From Chrysomallon squamiferum (taxonomy: Eukaryota > Mollusca > Gastropoda > Neomphalida > Peltospiridae): a stretch of 64,000 bases of DNA. The stretch spans positions 27,417,483-27,481,482 of the forward strand of contig CM022679.1 of assembly GCA_012295275.1 (NCBI GenBank), in the 5' to 3' direction. Under the pieces are notes generated by a model, which ran no database searches, was not told the origin of the DNA, and worked only from the letters and a program-made list of their open reading frames with translations. Of the stretch, positions 13,398-24,776 are shown in pieces. Every line of letters begins with the position of its first letter. Positions within the stretch are counted from its first letter, which is position 1. The position numbers and the translations under genes are program-made.

Positions 13398-13674
13398 CTA
13401 CATAATTATTCTGGCAAATGTTCAAAATAAACTTGACATTCCAACACTGAAAGTATAACAATGGTGTCATGGTAGGTTTCTGTGGTACACCAGAAAAGAT
13501 TCCCAAAACGTATCAATGAACAATAATAACAAAATTGTATGAAAAATAATTGCTATAAATAATTAAAAAAAAAATAAAAAATAAAAAATAATGGTAATAA
13601 TAATAACTGGTAACATAAATTGCTAGTGTTGGAGAAATGTAAACCTTGTAAGATTTTGTAAACGTCGTAAAAGT
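8716..13674. other. Lectin 3' UTR and convergent intergenic region
   Basis: Between the lectin stop and the annexin stop, two converging genes. AATAAA hexamers on plus near 9116-9121 and 9526-9531 are candidate lectin poly-A signals. It also holds a poly-A block (about 9728-9778), (GT)n at about 10137-10158, (ATT)n at about 10870-10905, AAAAT-type repeats at 11095-11220, and a poly-T block at 13362-13392. A diverged direct repeat is visible: both about 10320-10450 and 10480-10640 contain a CTTTGTTCCAGT phrase followed by a GGCAGGCATTAAT- or GGCAAGCACTAAT-like phrase. No gene is supported. Confidence 0.6.
11095..11225. repeat. AAAAT/AAATT pentanucleotide repeats
   Basis: Runs of AAAAT grading into AAATT units, preceded at about 10997-11040 by the complementary TTTTA type. 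The two oppositely oriented runs could pair as a hairpin. Confidence 0.8.
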
Positions 13675-14407
13675 TTAGTTTCTGCCCACTATGGCTTGTA
13701 GTATTTTCTTGTAGTTGCCGCTGCAGTCATTTTCAATGTAGTTCCACAGAGTCTGATTGGTGAGTTCAAGAAAACACTTCTTTATCTGCACCATGTCAAT
13801 CTTAAACAAAAAAATAAGAAAAGAAAAAAAAGGAATTTACACATTTATCTTTAATCACACCTCATTATAATTTAATATTAATCAATACTGGACGTTATGT
13901 TCTGTTTATGAGAATATTTAAAAAAACAAATTTATAAAGCATGCTGGGATACTGACCTCTGACCGTGACACGACCAATCGTATCAGAGAAGTGTCATCTG
14001 TTCCGAGTCCCTTCATTGCTTTCCTCAGTTGCTGAGCAAAATACATCGGTCGACATCTGATGTTCATTACTGCAATGAAATAATCACAATATCAAACCTA
14101 TTTATAGATTTAACAAACAAACACATTTAAAGTTAACTTTTGTTAGTCAGTATTTTTGGCATAATGTTTGTGTGAGAGAGAAAACAAATCTACTGTTGTC
14201 TGGTTATGAGATACTCAGTAATTAGCAAGAAGTAAACTGTTATGCACCTTCCCACAGAATGCAGTGCACGTATCCTATCTCTGAGGTGTAACATTTGAAT
14301 CAAACATTCTACCTGTTAATTGATTGTTTTATTTATATAATATGTAAAATGTAACAGAGTAAAATCTTAATTACAGTTGGTATGTAAGTATTATTTATGA
14401 AGACTCC

Positions 14408-14448
<41 letters not shown>

Positions 14449-14870
14449 AAACATTCAAATAATCTATCTTTTGAAAATAATTTTTTTCTTTTCCAAAAAT
14501 CAAAAATAATAACTCAAAACTAGGTAGGTTCACTTTCAATGATGCATTTTAGCTATTATGATTTATACATTGAAAAAAGAAATTTACCAATGGCTCTGAG
14601 TCCAGCCTTGAAGTCACCTGAAGTTTCTCTGTCAACAGAATTGAGAATATCTCTCTGTGTGATCTGTGAGAAAGATTGTGTGATTATTAATGAGAAAACA
14701 ACAGCAGCAGCAACAACAACAAACTAAATAATAATAATAATAATAATAAATAATAATAACATACAACAATAACAATAATGATTAATATGATGATGATAAT
14801 GGTGATGAAATAATACAAATTACAATAATAACAACAAATAACAACAACAACAACAACAACAACAATAATA

Positions 14871-14917
<47 letters not shown>

Positions 14918-15495
14918 CAACAACAAAGAGAACAATAATAATATTAATAATATAATAATAATAAAATAATGACAACAACAACAAACAAACTTTGACGTAT
15001 TCCTCCCAGATTGCTCTCAGCTGGTAGTAATGTCTTGTTGAGAAAATTAAATTAAATTCCTCCTCGTCGGTGCCCCAGCGTTTCTCCCCAGCCTCGTACA
15101 GACGTACAGCGTCACGCCTGGCTGCTTCAAGGTCACACAGTTTGCTGTAGTTCACCTGGAACATACCTGTCCCCACTCCCTCGTCAGTGACAACCTCTTC
15201 AACCGCAGCCTCTAGCTGCTGTCTGGTTATTTCATATCGGTTCCCCTACAGAAGATTAAGTTTCATGTTTAGTCAGTCTGTTCAAAAGTAAAATCAAACT
15301 TTATTAAAAATAAAATGTTTTTTTTTTCTATAACACTGATTCATTTTTTTTTATGAACATTTTCGAAATTCGGACTTATTAATTTATCACTTTATAATGT
15401 TTTAATTTGAATGATGTTACATGAAGGACAGGAAAATTGATAAGAATTTCTTCGGTAATTTGCATCTGTTAAAACAAAGGTTTTAAAAAAGGATC

Positions 15496-15550
<55 letters not shown>

Positions 15551-15552
15551 AA

Positions 15553-15601
<49 letters not shown>

Positions 15602-15916
15602 TTATCAAAAACAAAAGAGAGAAGATAATAAAGTAAAAATGTATAAACGATATGAAGAAAAAAAAAAAGAAGGAAATAATAAAAATGAAAAACAAATGAC
15701 TGAAATGATTAAAACTGATGTTGTAGTTTCACCTGTGAAGCAGAGATGAGCAGTCTTTTAAAATCTCCACTGCAGTCACCTGCTATGTCATCTTCAAGCT
15801 TTGAACCAGAGACCTTCCGATGTGGACTGACAACTGTAATTAAAAATACAAAACTTTCCAAATAACACATGTTTCATGTTAAAGTATAAAAATCTAAATA
15901 ATAAATAATAATAATG

Positions 15917-15976
<60 letters not shown>

Positions 15977-17154
15977 GTAATAGTAATAGTAATAATAGTA
16001 ATAATAGTAATAATAGTAATAGTAATAATAATAATAATAATAATAGTAAAAGTAATAATAATAAGTAATAGCTGTAATAATAATTTAAAAGAAAAATGAA
16101 AAAATAGAAAAAATATAATAATAATAATAATAATAAAAAAAAGAAGAAGAAGAAGAAGAAAATTATAATTAAAAAAATGAAATAAAATAAAACTTTTCAG
16201 TAATGAGGGACAGACATATATACAAGACTAATTAAAGGGAGATAATTCACCTTCTCCATAAACACTTTTGAGCTCTTCAATCTGAGCATTGGTTCGAGTC
16301 ATGAGAATTTCTATCAAGGCTTGTTCATCTGTGCCTAACCCCTGAAAATGCAAAACTGCATTCTTAGGTTTCCTGTTGAAATAGCTTTTATTACTTATCT
16401 TTTACCATTATTCTTATTATTATCTCTCTTTGTTATTTTTAAAGTTTCAGTTGAGCCAGTAATATGTTTGTATAATTTCAACAGTTTATTTGTGACATCA
16501 GTCTTTGCTCTAAGCAAAGTGTGACCACACGATTACAAGCCTACAAGAATAAACAGAGGCTCCTTGTAATATATTTCAGGCTCAATCCTCTTTGATGGGC
16601 TTGATGGACCTTTTCCCAATCCTGCTAGTGCTCCTAAACTAAACTGGTTTATCAAAAGCTCTAATATAAACTTTCCTGCCTGTGGGAAGGTATGTATTAA
16701 AAATTACCTGCTGCTAAATTTGGACACAAGACTAAATGGTTTTATATATAATAACTGGATAGAATTCCATCCTTTCTTATCACATGAAAGATAAATTAAA
16801 GTGAAAAATACTTACATAGATGGCTTCTTTGATACACCAAGCATCATACACAGCAGGGGAAACAAAGCAAGCCATCACTGATGATTTATAGTCACCACTC
16901 AGTTCACTGTTTATGTCTTCAATAAGATCCTGTAACAATATATATATACAATTAGATATACATAAACAAAATAAATAAATAAATAAATAAGTAAATAAAT
17001 AAATAAATAAACAAAATAAGTAAATATCTAAATAAGTAATTAAGCAAATAAATAAATATCTAAATAAGTAAATAAATAAATAAATAAGTAAATAAATAAA
17101 TTAAATTTTAAAATTGTTTGTTTCTACCACTTTGTTATGCTTTAAGTAATTATA

Positions 17155-17229
<75 letters not shown>

Positions 17230-19173
17230 TCTTTGAGAAATCTAAGTTGATTTTGAGGAGGTTGAATCAGTCTGATATTTTAAAATTTCACTCTCACCCG
17301 ACCGTACATAGTTTTAAACATTTTCTTCAGTTGTTGTCTTTGTGAGTTACATCTTGTTGAAACAACATGATTGATGGCTGCTTCATCCGTACCTTCAGAA
17401 ATAAATAAATAAATAAATAAACAAATAAATAAGTAGATAAATAAATAAGTAAATAAATAAATAAATAAATAAAAATAAATAAATAAATAAATAAGTAGAT
17501 AAATAAATAAATAAATAAATTAATAGAACTAAAAACAAATAACAATAACAAAAAAAAAGAGAAAAATCCAAAAAACCCATAAATAAATAAATATGAAAAT
17601 AAACAAAATAATTAATAAATAAACAAGCAAATAAATTAGTCTGAAACAAAAATTCATAATAGATTCGGTGTGTGTATGTATATATATATACACACAAGAA
17701 TTTAATAAAAGAATAAATAAAAAAGAAATAAGCAAAGAAAACAAAGAAGGAAATAATAAATATTCAACCAAAATCATAAAAAAAAAAAAAAAATATATAA
17801 AAGTAAGAAAACCCCAACAAAAAAAAAAAAAAAAAAAAAAAAAAAAGAAAGAAAAACCCCAGAAAAAAAAAAAAAAAAATCCAACAACAAACAAACCCAC
17901 CAAACAAAACATCAACAACAATAAAATCTAACAGTTAAATAAAAAAGTATAAACACTACAAAAAAACAAAAACATTAACAGACAAACAACAACACAGCAA
18001 CACGTACCAAGACCTTTCATGGCTGCTCGCAGGTATTTCGCAGTCGCTCTCTGGATCCCAGGCCTTCCCCTCGAGATCTCTGTCTCGATTCTGTCTTGAC
18101 CAGTCGGCCACCAGGTCGTATTTTGAGTACGTCTTCATCGGCTTCACGGTCCCCTCCGTGAGGTCAAATGTGCCAGAAACGCTCTGACGTCGAATGAGCT
18201 CGTTGATAAACGTCTGTCTCATCATCTCCTTGAGCTTAGAATCGTCATTGCCTTCAGCCTGGAATCAATCAGTGAGTGAGTGAGTGGATGGATGGGTGGA
18301 TGGATGGATGGATGGATGAATGGATGAATGAATGAAAGAATGAATGAAAAATGGTTGGATGAATGAATGAATAATTGAATGACTGAAAAAATTGGATGAA
18401 TGAATGAATGAACGGTTAATTATTCAACATGATCAAAGAATATTAATTTTCTAAAATTAAACAATAATTGTCGAATAATGTCATAATGATCCTTTATTAT
18501 CAGTTTTTTAACAACTTAACAGAAATACATATATAAATATGTCCATTCATCCATGCATACAAATGTAAGTACAGAAAGACAGACATATACATATACATTC
18601 ATGTACATGCATACACACTAATACATTAAATATATATATATATATATATATATGGGCATGTTTGTATAAATGCAGAAGTTACCTACTGGGACAGCTACTG
18701 GAGGGGGTAGTTCAGGGATATACTCCCTACTCTGTTCAGACTGAGTCTCGCTTTGCTGTACACTGTCATCTGTTTTCTCTTTTCCAGTCTGTGTTCAAAA
18801 CAGAGAATATTAATTAGTAAAATGCACTGAGTTATAAACAGAAACAAACACACACACACACACACACACACATTTATAAACACACACATACAGACATACA
18901 CACAAATGAATAGAATAACACACACACACACACACATACAGACACAAATTAATTAAAAAGTATATTTATCTTATAAACTACAATGTATTACAATATAAAC
19001 TACAATGTATATATAATATATAAACACACACACAGAAATTAATTTTTAAAAGTCTATTTATCTATTGATATATATAAACAACACACACAGAGAAACATAC
19101 ACACACATTTCCATGTTTTTTAATTAATATGTGTTTATGAGTTTTTGTATGAGTATGGGTATGGGTATGTGTG

Positions 19174-19247
<74 letters not shown>

Positions 19248-21356
19248 CATACATACACACATTTTTAAATGTATTAAAAACATTATCTGAAGTAAAATAA
19301 TATTGTTTAAACATTAAAATGGGTAGATAAAGTTTTTATAACAAAAAAATATAACATTTTTCTATATTTGTTATATAGCTTTGATATCTACTTCTAAAAA
19401 GTGTAATTAATAATATTTACCTGAGTAGCAAGCATATCCTTAAACATCTAAAAAATAAAAATAATATCAAGTTCTGATTTAAATGATTGTGTGTTAATAG
19501 TGAAATTTATTACTAATCTGTCATTGCTTGTTAATTATTTAAATAAAATGAAATAAATAAATAAAGAAAATGGTAGTCATTCATAAATAAAATAAAAACA
19601 AAACTAAATTAAAGTAAGAAAGTAAGTAAATAAGTATCTAAATAACTATCTAACTAAATAATAAATAAATAATCTTTTCCAAAAAATAAACAGTATCACT
19701 CTAACCACGACAAATTATCACCCCCAGCCAAAAACAAACACCATTCCAGATATAAAATAAATTATAAAAATTAAAAATTATCTCAAATTGAACTTGTAAT
19801 TACAAAAAGTATTTTCTCAAAGTTCTGAAGATGGATTATCTAAACTGATGTATTCCTTTAATTCTGAAAGTTTTAAAAATTGAGACTTACCTTCATCATC
19901 TCCTGCTGTTGTTGTAGTTGGAACTGAAGCAGCTGCTGATTGTACTGGTTGACGTATGATGTTGTTGGCATTGTCATTGGTGCAGGAGCCTGATATTGAG
20001 AATAAAATAAATAAATAAATAAATAAACATCACGAACATACAAACAAACAAACAAACAAACAAAAACCCAACAAATAAACAAATAAATAAATAAATAAAC
20101 AAAACAAACAAACAAAATAATAAAGAAAGAAAGAAAGAAAGAGAAAATAAAAATGTGTCTGTGTGCATTTGTATGATGTGTGTATGGATATGTGTATGTA
20201 TTAGTGTATATGTGTGTTAGTGTGCATGTATATGTGTGTGTGTGTATTCAAGTATGTCTATATGTGTATACCTATCCAATATAATCCTTATAAACTGTCT
20301 GAGAGTATTAAAGGAAATTAAATTAAAAAAGCAAAATTAAAACAAACTTTCTGAACTTCTTCATAAATTAGCTTCCTCAATTTAATCCTAATTTATATAA
20401 AGAAGAACAGAATTTTTTTTTTTTTTTTTTTTTTTTTTATTTAGTATTCAATTTAAAAAGCTAATTTTGCTAAAAGAAAGTCAGTTGGGATTTTTATCTC
20501 AAATCTGTGTTATTTTTTTGACATGCATGCCTGATCAGATCTCTTACTGAAGATTTTTTTTTACCTGTTGTGTGTATTCTTGATTCATCTGAGCACACTG
20601 CTGTACAGCTGGGACCCCATACCCTGGATTGTACATTTGTTGTCCTGTAAAACACAGAGAGAAGACATCATAACAAAAAGAAACACATGTAAATAGTATT
20701 AGGTATCAGCTATAATGATTATATGAGACTGGAAGTTCACCACTCTGTGGCTAGTCACACCTATTAAAAGCAAGGGATTTTTTTTAATTTTCTTTTTATA
20801 AGGAATTTGCTATAAAAAAAAATGTTAAGATAATTCTGTGACTTATGATAAATCAAATTTTGGAGCAATGGTTGTAATGAGATATTGATCATGTATGGAA
20901 TTACTGAAAATTGGAACACTGAATAATAATATTAGGTGTTATATTATATTTAATTGTTTGTTTGTTTGTCTGTTTGTTTATTTGTTTGTTTATTTATTTT
21001 TAATCATTGTGAATTGAAAATGATTTCCCAATCTAGACTAATAATAATAATAATAATAATCATCATAATGATGATGATGATGATGCTGATGATAATAATA
21101 CTACTACTAATATTAGTTTCTGTTTAGCCAAGTGATGATTTCCCAGTCTACACATCTGATGAACAGTAATAATGTAGATGCTGTTTAAGAAAACATTCAA
21201 CAAATTGTACTGTTACTGGGAGGGTGTAAAAACAAACACACAACTCACCTGGGTACTGATTCACATTGTATGCACTGTAAGGTGAACCTCCCCATGCTGA
21301 TCCTATAGGATTCCCAGGATAATTACTAGGATAGTTATTCTAAAATAGTAATAATG

Positions 21357-21416
<60 letters not shown>

Positions 21417-21633
21417 GTAATAATCTTAATAATAGTAATAATAATAAAGAAATTAATAAACAAAGAAAAGAAAATATCAAATGTATATGCTCATTCAAAA
21501 CATTTATACATGCAAAAATACAAAAATGTACACACAAACAAGAGAAACTAGAGCTATTACTTTCCAGTGACAATATAAAAATTGCAAAGAATATTTTGAA
21601 AGTCATTTAAGACAACCCTCATTCACTATGTTC

Positions 21634-21718
<85 letters not shown>

Positions 21719-22230
21719 CCACACATACACACATTATAGAAGTATAAAAAACAGACACAGAAGCACACAGGTATACAGACACAGATATACAGACACACAC
21801 ACAGACACACACCCACAACATATCACACAAACATTCCCATTCTCTCCCTCTTTCTCTCTGTATTTCCATTGATTTTGAAAGTCAAGGTCACATTTTACTA
21901 AGTGTTCAAAACAGGTACAAAAAAAAAAAAAAATAAAAAAAAATAAGAGTATTACAAGTAAACAAAACTAAGTTATGTTAATCTGTCTGACCAGAAAAAA
22001 TGTGGGTTATTTGTCACGGTTACATGACCTGTTTTATTTTTTAGGTAAGTGATAGAATACTGCCTTAGCTTAGTACAAACACAGCTAAAAATGTAGTGAA
22101 TGTATATGTAGTTTGTATGTGTGTTTGTGTGTGTGTGTGTGTGTGATATCAGAATTAAACCGTGTGGAATTAGCAGATTTAACAGTAAGGTAAATATCAC
22201 TGATAATTAATTAATACTTACTGGATACAT
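13675..22230 (-). CDS. Annexin with Pro/Gly/Tyr/Gln-rich N-terminal tail (A7/A11-like)
   Basis: Calcium-dependent phospholipid-binding protein. Fifteen coding exons on the minus strand, in transcript order: 22222-22230 (ATG 22228-22230), 21249-21339, 20565-20644, 19891-19989, 19421-19447 (27-nt microexon), 18687-18788, 18008-18258, 17298-17392, 16816-16929, 16251-16341, 15733-15833, 14991-15245, 14588-14663, 13957-14069 and 13675-13800 (TAA 13675-13677). Phases join to about 542 residues once one extra base near 18042 is discounted. The first ~130 residues (starting MYPNNYPSNYPG) are rich in Pro, Gly, Tyr, Gln and Asn, as in annexins A7/A11. Four annexin repeats follow, with calcium-loop motifs GLGTDE, GLGTDE, KRWGTDE and GLGTDD; capping acids are present in repeats 1-3 (SGDY/SGDF), but repeat 4 has SGNY. 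The protein ends in the family-typical IVGRN. The linker between repeats 2 and 3 appears about 15 residues longer than usual. The exon at 14991 uses a weak GTTTGT donor. Confidence 0.93.
14412..14447. repeat. Poly-A tract in annexin intron
   Basis: Homopolymer A run of about 35 bases (poly-T in the annexin transcript) between the exons at 14588-14663 and 13957-14069. Confidence 0.85.
14698..14990. repeat. CAA/TAA trinucleotide-rich annexin intron
   Basis: Compound CAA and TAA trinucleotide repeats fill almost the whole intron between 14991-15245 and 14588-14663, ending directly at the weak donor. Long Tyr/Leu/Val open frames here are microsatellite translations. Confidence 0.85.
15500..15600. 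repeat. Poly-A, (TAAA)n and (TAA)n compound repeat
   Basis: About 48 A residues followed by TAAA and TAA repeats inside the annexin intron between 15733-15833 and 14991-15245. Confidence 0.85.
15905..16165. repeat. (TAA)n/(TAG)n and (AAG)n compound microsatellite
   Basis: Long TAA run with TAG interruptions, then a short AAG run, in the annexin intron between 16251-16341 and 15733-15833. Confidence 0.85.
16975..17230. repeat. AAAT tetranucleotide and TAA trinucleotide repeats
   Basis: AAAT-type repeats at about 16975-17105 and a (TAA)n run at about 17155-17228, in the annexin intron between 17298-17392 and 16816-16929. Confidence 0.85.
17398..17910. repeat. AAAT repeats and A-rich low-complexity intron
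   Basis: (AAAT)n at about 17398-17520, then A-rich low-complexity DNA up to about 17910, occupying the annexin intron that begins with the acceptor at 17393-17394. Confidence 0.8.
18275..18415. repeat. TGGA/TGAA tetranucleotide repeat
   Basis: Imperfect GGAT and GAAT repeats just upstream (in transcript terms) of the acceptor for the frameshifted annexin exon at 18008-18258. Confidence 0.85.
19145..19260. repeat. GGTATG/(CT)n/(AT)n compound microsatellite
   Basis: A short GGTATG repeat, a (CT)n run at 19176-19232 and an AT/ACAT tail in the annexin intron between the microexon and exon 18687-18788. Confidence 0.9.
20411..20438. repeat. Poly-T tract in annexin intron
   Basis: Homopolymer T run of about 28 bases between the N-terminal tail exons at 20565-20644 and 19891-19989. 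Confidence 0.9.
21350..21445. repeat. (TAA)n microsatellite
   Basis: TAA/ATA trinucleotide run next to the acceptor of annexin coding exon 2 (exon begins at 21339 on the minus strand). Confidence 0.9.
21636..21718. repeat. (CA)n microsatellite
   Basis: About 83 bases of perfect CA repeat in annexin intron 1, followed by imperfect CACA/CAGA sequence to about 21815. Confidence 0.95.
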
Positions 22231-22262
22231 TACAGATAGTGTCTACTTCTTTCCAGTTTTGT
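22222..22262 (-). other. Annexin start-codon exon
   Basis: Acceptor TTTCAG precedes a 41-nt exon with 32 nt of 5' UTR, then ATG TAT CCA and donor GTAAGT. MYP joins in phase 0 to NNYPSNYPG of the next exon, which fixes this start. An acceptor upstream of the ATG implies at least one non-coding 5' exon. Confidence 0.85.
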
Positions 22263-22650
22263 CTGAAATAAAATAAACATGTTTTCAGCATGCATACACT
22301 CAGATTGAAATTTATATTAAAAAAATCCAGAATTGTTTTATATGACACTATAGAAATTATCGGAATAATTCAGAAACAACAGATCAAAATAAACAAATAC
22401 TTAAATCCAGGTATTTCTGTTTAGAAACAGGTAAAACCTTTAATAATAATCCAGTATCTGCACATCGATAGTTGAAAATAATAAATCCTTATTAAATTCT
22501 CAACATTTTATAACACACAGGTAAACATTAATCCAATTCAAACATTTTGTCAGAAAAACAAAATATGTAATTATGTCTATGTTGTTGTTTTTGAACACAC
22601 AGGTAAAATCCAACACCTACATGTTGACAGGTAAGAGTAAATGAATTTAC

Positions 22651-22740
22651 CTGTGTCACTAACAAGCATGCAATCTCAGGTTTACTTCACAGTGTGGTTG
22701 TCAAGGTGATGTAAACAGAGCTTATATTTGTACAAGTTAT
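22651..22740 (-). promoter_or_regulatory. Probable annexin 5' UTR exon and promoter-proximal region
   Basis: A GACACAG|GTAAAT splice donor lies on the minus strand at 22651/22650, about 390 bases upstream of the start-codon exon. This is the best candidate for the end of the non-coding first exon. The transcription start is not determinable; no convincing TATA box was picked out. Confidence 0.35.
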
Positions 22741-22756
22741 TTTTCAAAACTCTTTC

Positions 22757-23035
22757 CCAGATCAATAGATCTAAATTTAACATAAGGGAGGTACTGATAA
22801 TTTCAATAGATCTGAATTTAACAGTGGTAATAAGGGAGGTACTTGTAATTTTAGTAGGTGAGGTGTATTTTTCATAAATTTAAAACTGTGGTTGTAAGGA
22901 AGGAATTAATAATTTGAATAGGTGGGGTGCATTGTAGGATCTAAATTTAATATGATGGTAATAAGGGAGGAACTGATAATTACAATAGGTGGGGTAGATT
23001 AATTTAACATGGTGGTAAAAAAGGGGGGTAATGAC
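22757..23035. repeat. Degenerate ~60-70 bp minisatellite
   Basis: Four to five diverged units share the phrases GATCTAAATTTAAC, TAAGGGAGGTACTGATAATT and AATAGGTGGGGT in order. They lie in the intergenic region between the annexin 5' end and LACTB copy 1, upstream of annexin transcription. Confidence 0.75.
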
Positions 23036-24020
23036 AGCTTACACTTACTTATGTAGTGGATTAATACTTAAGGCTAAATCTATGTTAACAACAAAAATAT
23101 GCTGGTGTATTGATAAAACTGAATGTGGGATATATATGACATATATGTTAAAAATGTTGTGTGTGTTGGCAGTGCTGTTAATTAAGTGAACTGGCAGGAT
23201 GGTGTTGTATATATATATATATATAAATTAATGTTAGAAATGGTATTAATAGGCATGTAGGTGATTATTTTGTACAGCAAGCAGAGTAGGTTATGTTTCT
23301 GAACTGATGTTAAAAACATGTTGGTATGGACAGAGCAGAAATGATTTTTGGCAATATTAAATATTTGATCATATAATGAGCTTTTGGGGTGCTTAGTGCA
23401 AAAATGATCTAGTCTTACAGAATGCATACATCATTGTTATAATTTGTATTCTTTCAAACATTGTGTTAAAAAAATCATACTACTTTAATTATTTTTATTA
23501 TTATTATTATTATTATTAATATATCTATGCTTTGTAAATATTCAAAGACTTAGCGTTGTTTCTATGAGTTATTTCTATAAAATGGTCGACAAAAGACTGC
23601 TATTAAATGAATAACACAGGGGTTGGTTATTCAGAATCTGTGAATGGAAAGAATGTATGTCAGTTTAATAAAGAATGTACTGATAATAATTTTCTTTTGG
23701 TTAAGATTAAAATAGGATTTAGTATAACTGTTCTTTACAATAGGAGTGTATGAATCATTCTGTTTAGTATTATTTCTGAACGATGAAATAGATTTACTTT
23801 GTGAATTTATTTCAGAAGAAACCCAGAAGAGATACTGGACTAATGTTTAGATGAGATATTTAGTGGATAGTAAATGTATCTGTATCTTTCTGTTTTGTTA
23901 TTTTGAAAGACAATTAAGATGACATTCACTCACTCTTACTCACGCATGCACACACATACTCACTCACTAACACCCACCCATATGAACAAACACGTAACAT
24001 ATAAAGTCTGAAACTAAAAC

Positions 24021-24022
<2 letters not shown>

Positions 24023-24079
<57 letters not shown>
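24023..24079. repeat. (GA)n microsatellite
   Basis: About 57 bases of perfect AG/GA repeat downstream (transcript sense) of LACTB copy 1. Confidence 0.95.
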
Positions 24080-24083
<4 letters not shown>

Positions 24084-24159
24084 AGAAGGGATACAGCAAA
24101 ATGTACAGACTACTCATCAGAATACCCAACAGTAAAGTGACTGAAATCTTTATTAAATA

Positions 24160-24335
24160 AAAAAAATAACAGCAAAATAAATAACAAAAAGAAAACTGTA
24201 AAATAAATAACAAAAGGAAAACAGTAAAATAAATAACAAAAGAAAACAGTAAAATAAATAACAAAAGAAAACAGTAAAATAAATAAAAAGAAAACAGTAA
24301 AATAAATAACAAAAAGAAAACAGTAAAATAAAAAT
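24160..24335. repeat. ~25-bp minisatellite 3' of LACTB copy 1
   Basis: About seven units containing GAAAACAGTAAAATAAATAAC, spaced near 25 bases with small length variation. The same core occurs in longer units 3' of copy 2 (about 31795-32100). Confidence 0.85.
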
Positions 24336-24776
24336 TTTAATATTCCTATTTTGGCTAAGAAAATTCAAAACAATTGCTTCTGTTTGATAATATGCAAAAA
24401 AAAAAAAAAAAAAAAAAAAAAACATTATAAATTAAATGTTCAAAAATAAAAAGAGTCAAAAAAGTATTAACATTAAAAAAACTGAATTTCTCTTCAATAT
24501 TCAGATAAAATTAATTACACTATCCAAATATTTCTATTAAAAGAATTTACTGGAACAATGTTGGGCATTGTTTTATTTCTTCTGATATGTATATTTTTAA
24601 AACATTTTAACAATTAAATAAATGGCCTGAAAGGACATGCATACAGAAACACAAATATATATATATATCTTGATACACAAATAATGAAACAATTCCATAA
24701 TCCTCTTAATAAAACATTAACAAATGCTATTCTAGTATAACAATAATAAAAATTCTACAGTGGCACAATGTTTAGT

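Larger units (their letters stand above)
22263..24776. other. Intergenic region, annexin 5' side to LACTB copy 1 3' side
   Basis: Apart from the candidate 5' UTR exon and minisatellite listed separately, I see no gene. A phrase ACAGGTAAA recurs on plus at about 22430, 22517, 22600 and 22629 in diverged contexts. A (GA)n run lies at 24023-24079 and an A-rich minisatellite at 24160-24335. Confidence 0.6.

Noticed and set aside
21603-21869. Cys/Val-rich minus-strand frames over CA repeats
   Set aside because: Dinucleotide repeats give alternating residues in any frame; no coding support.
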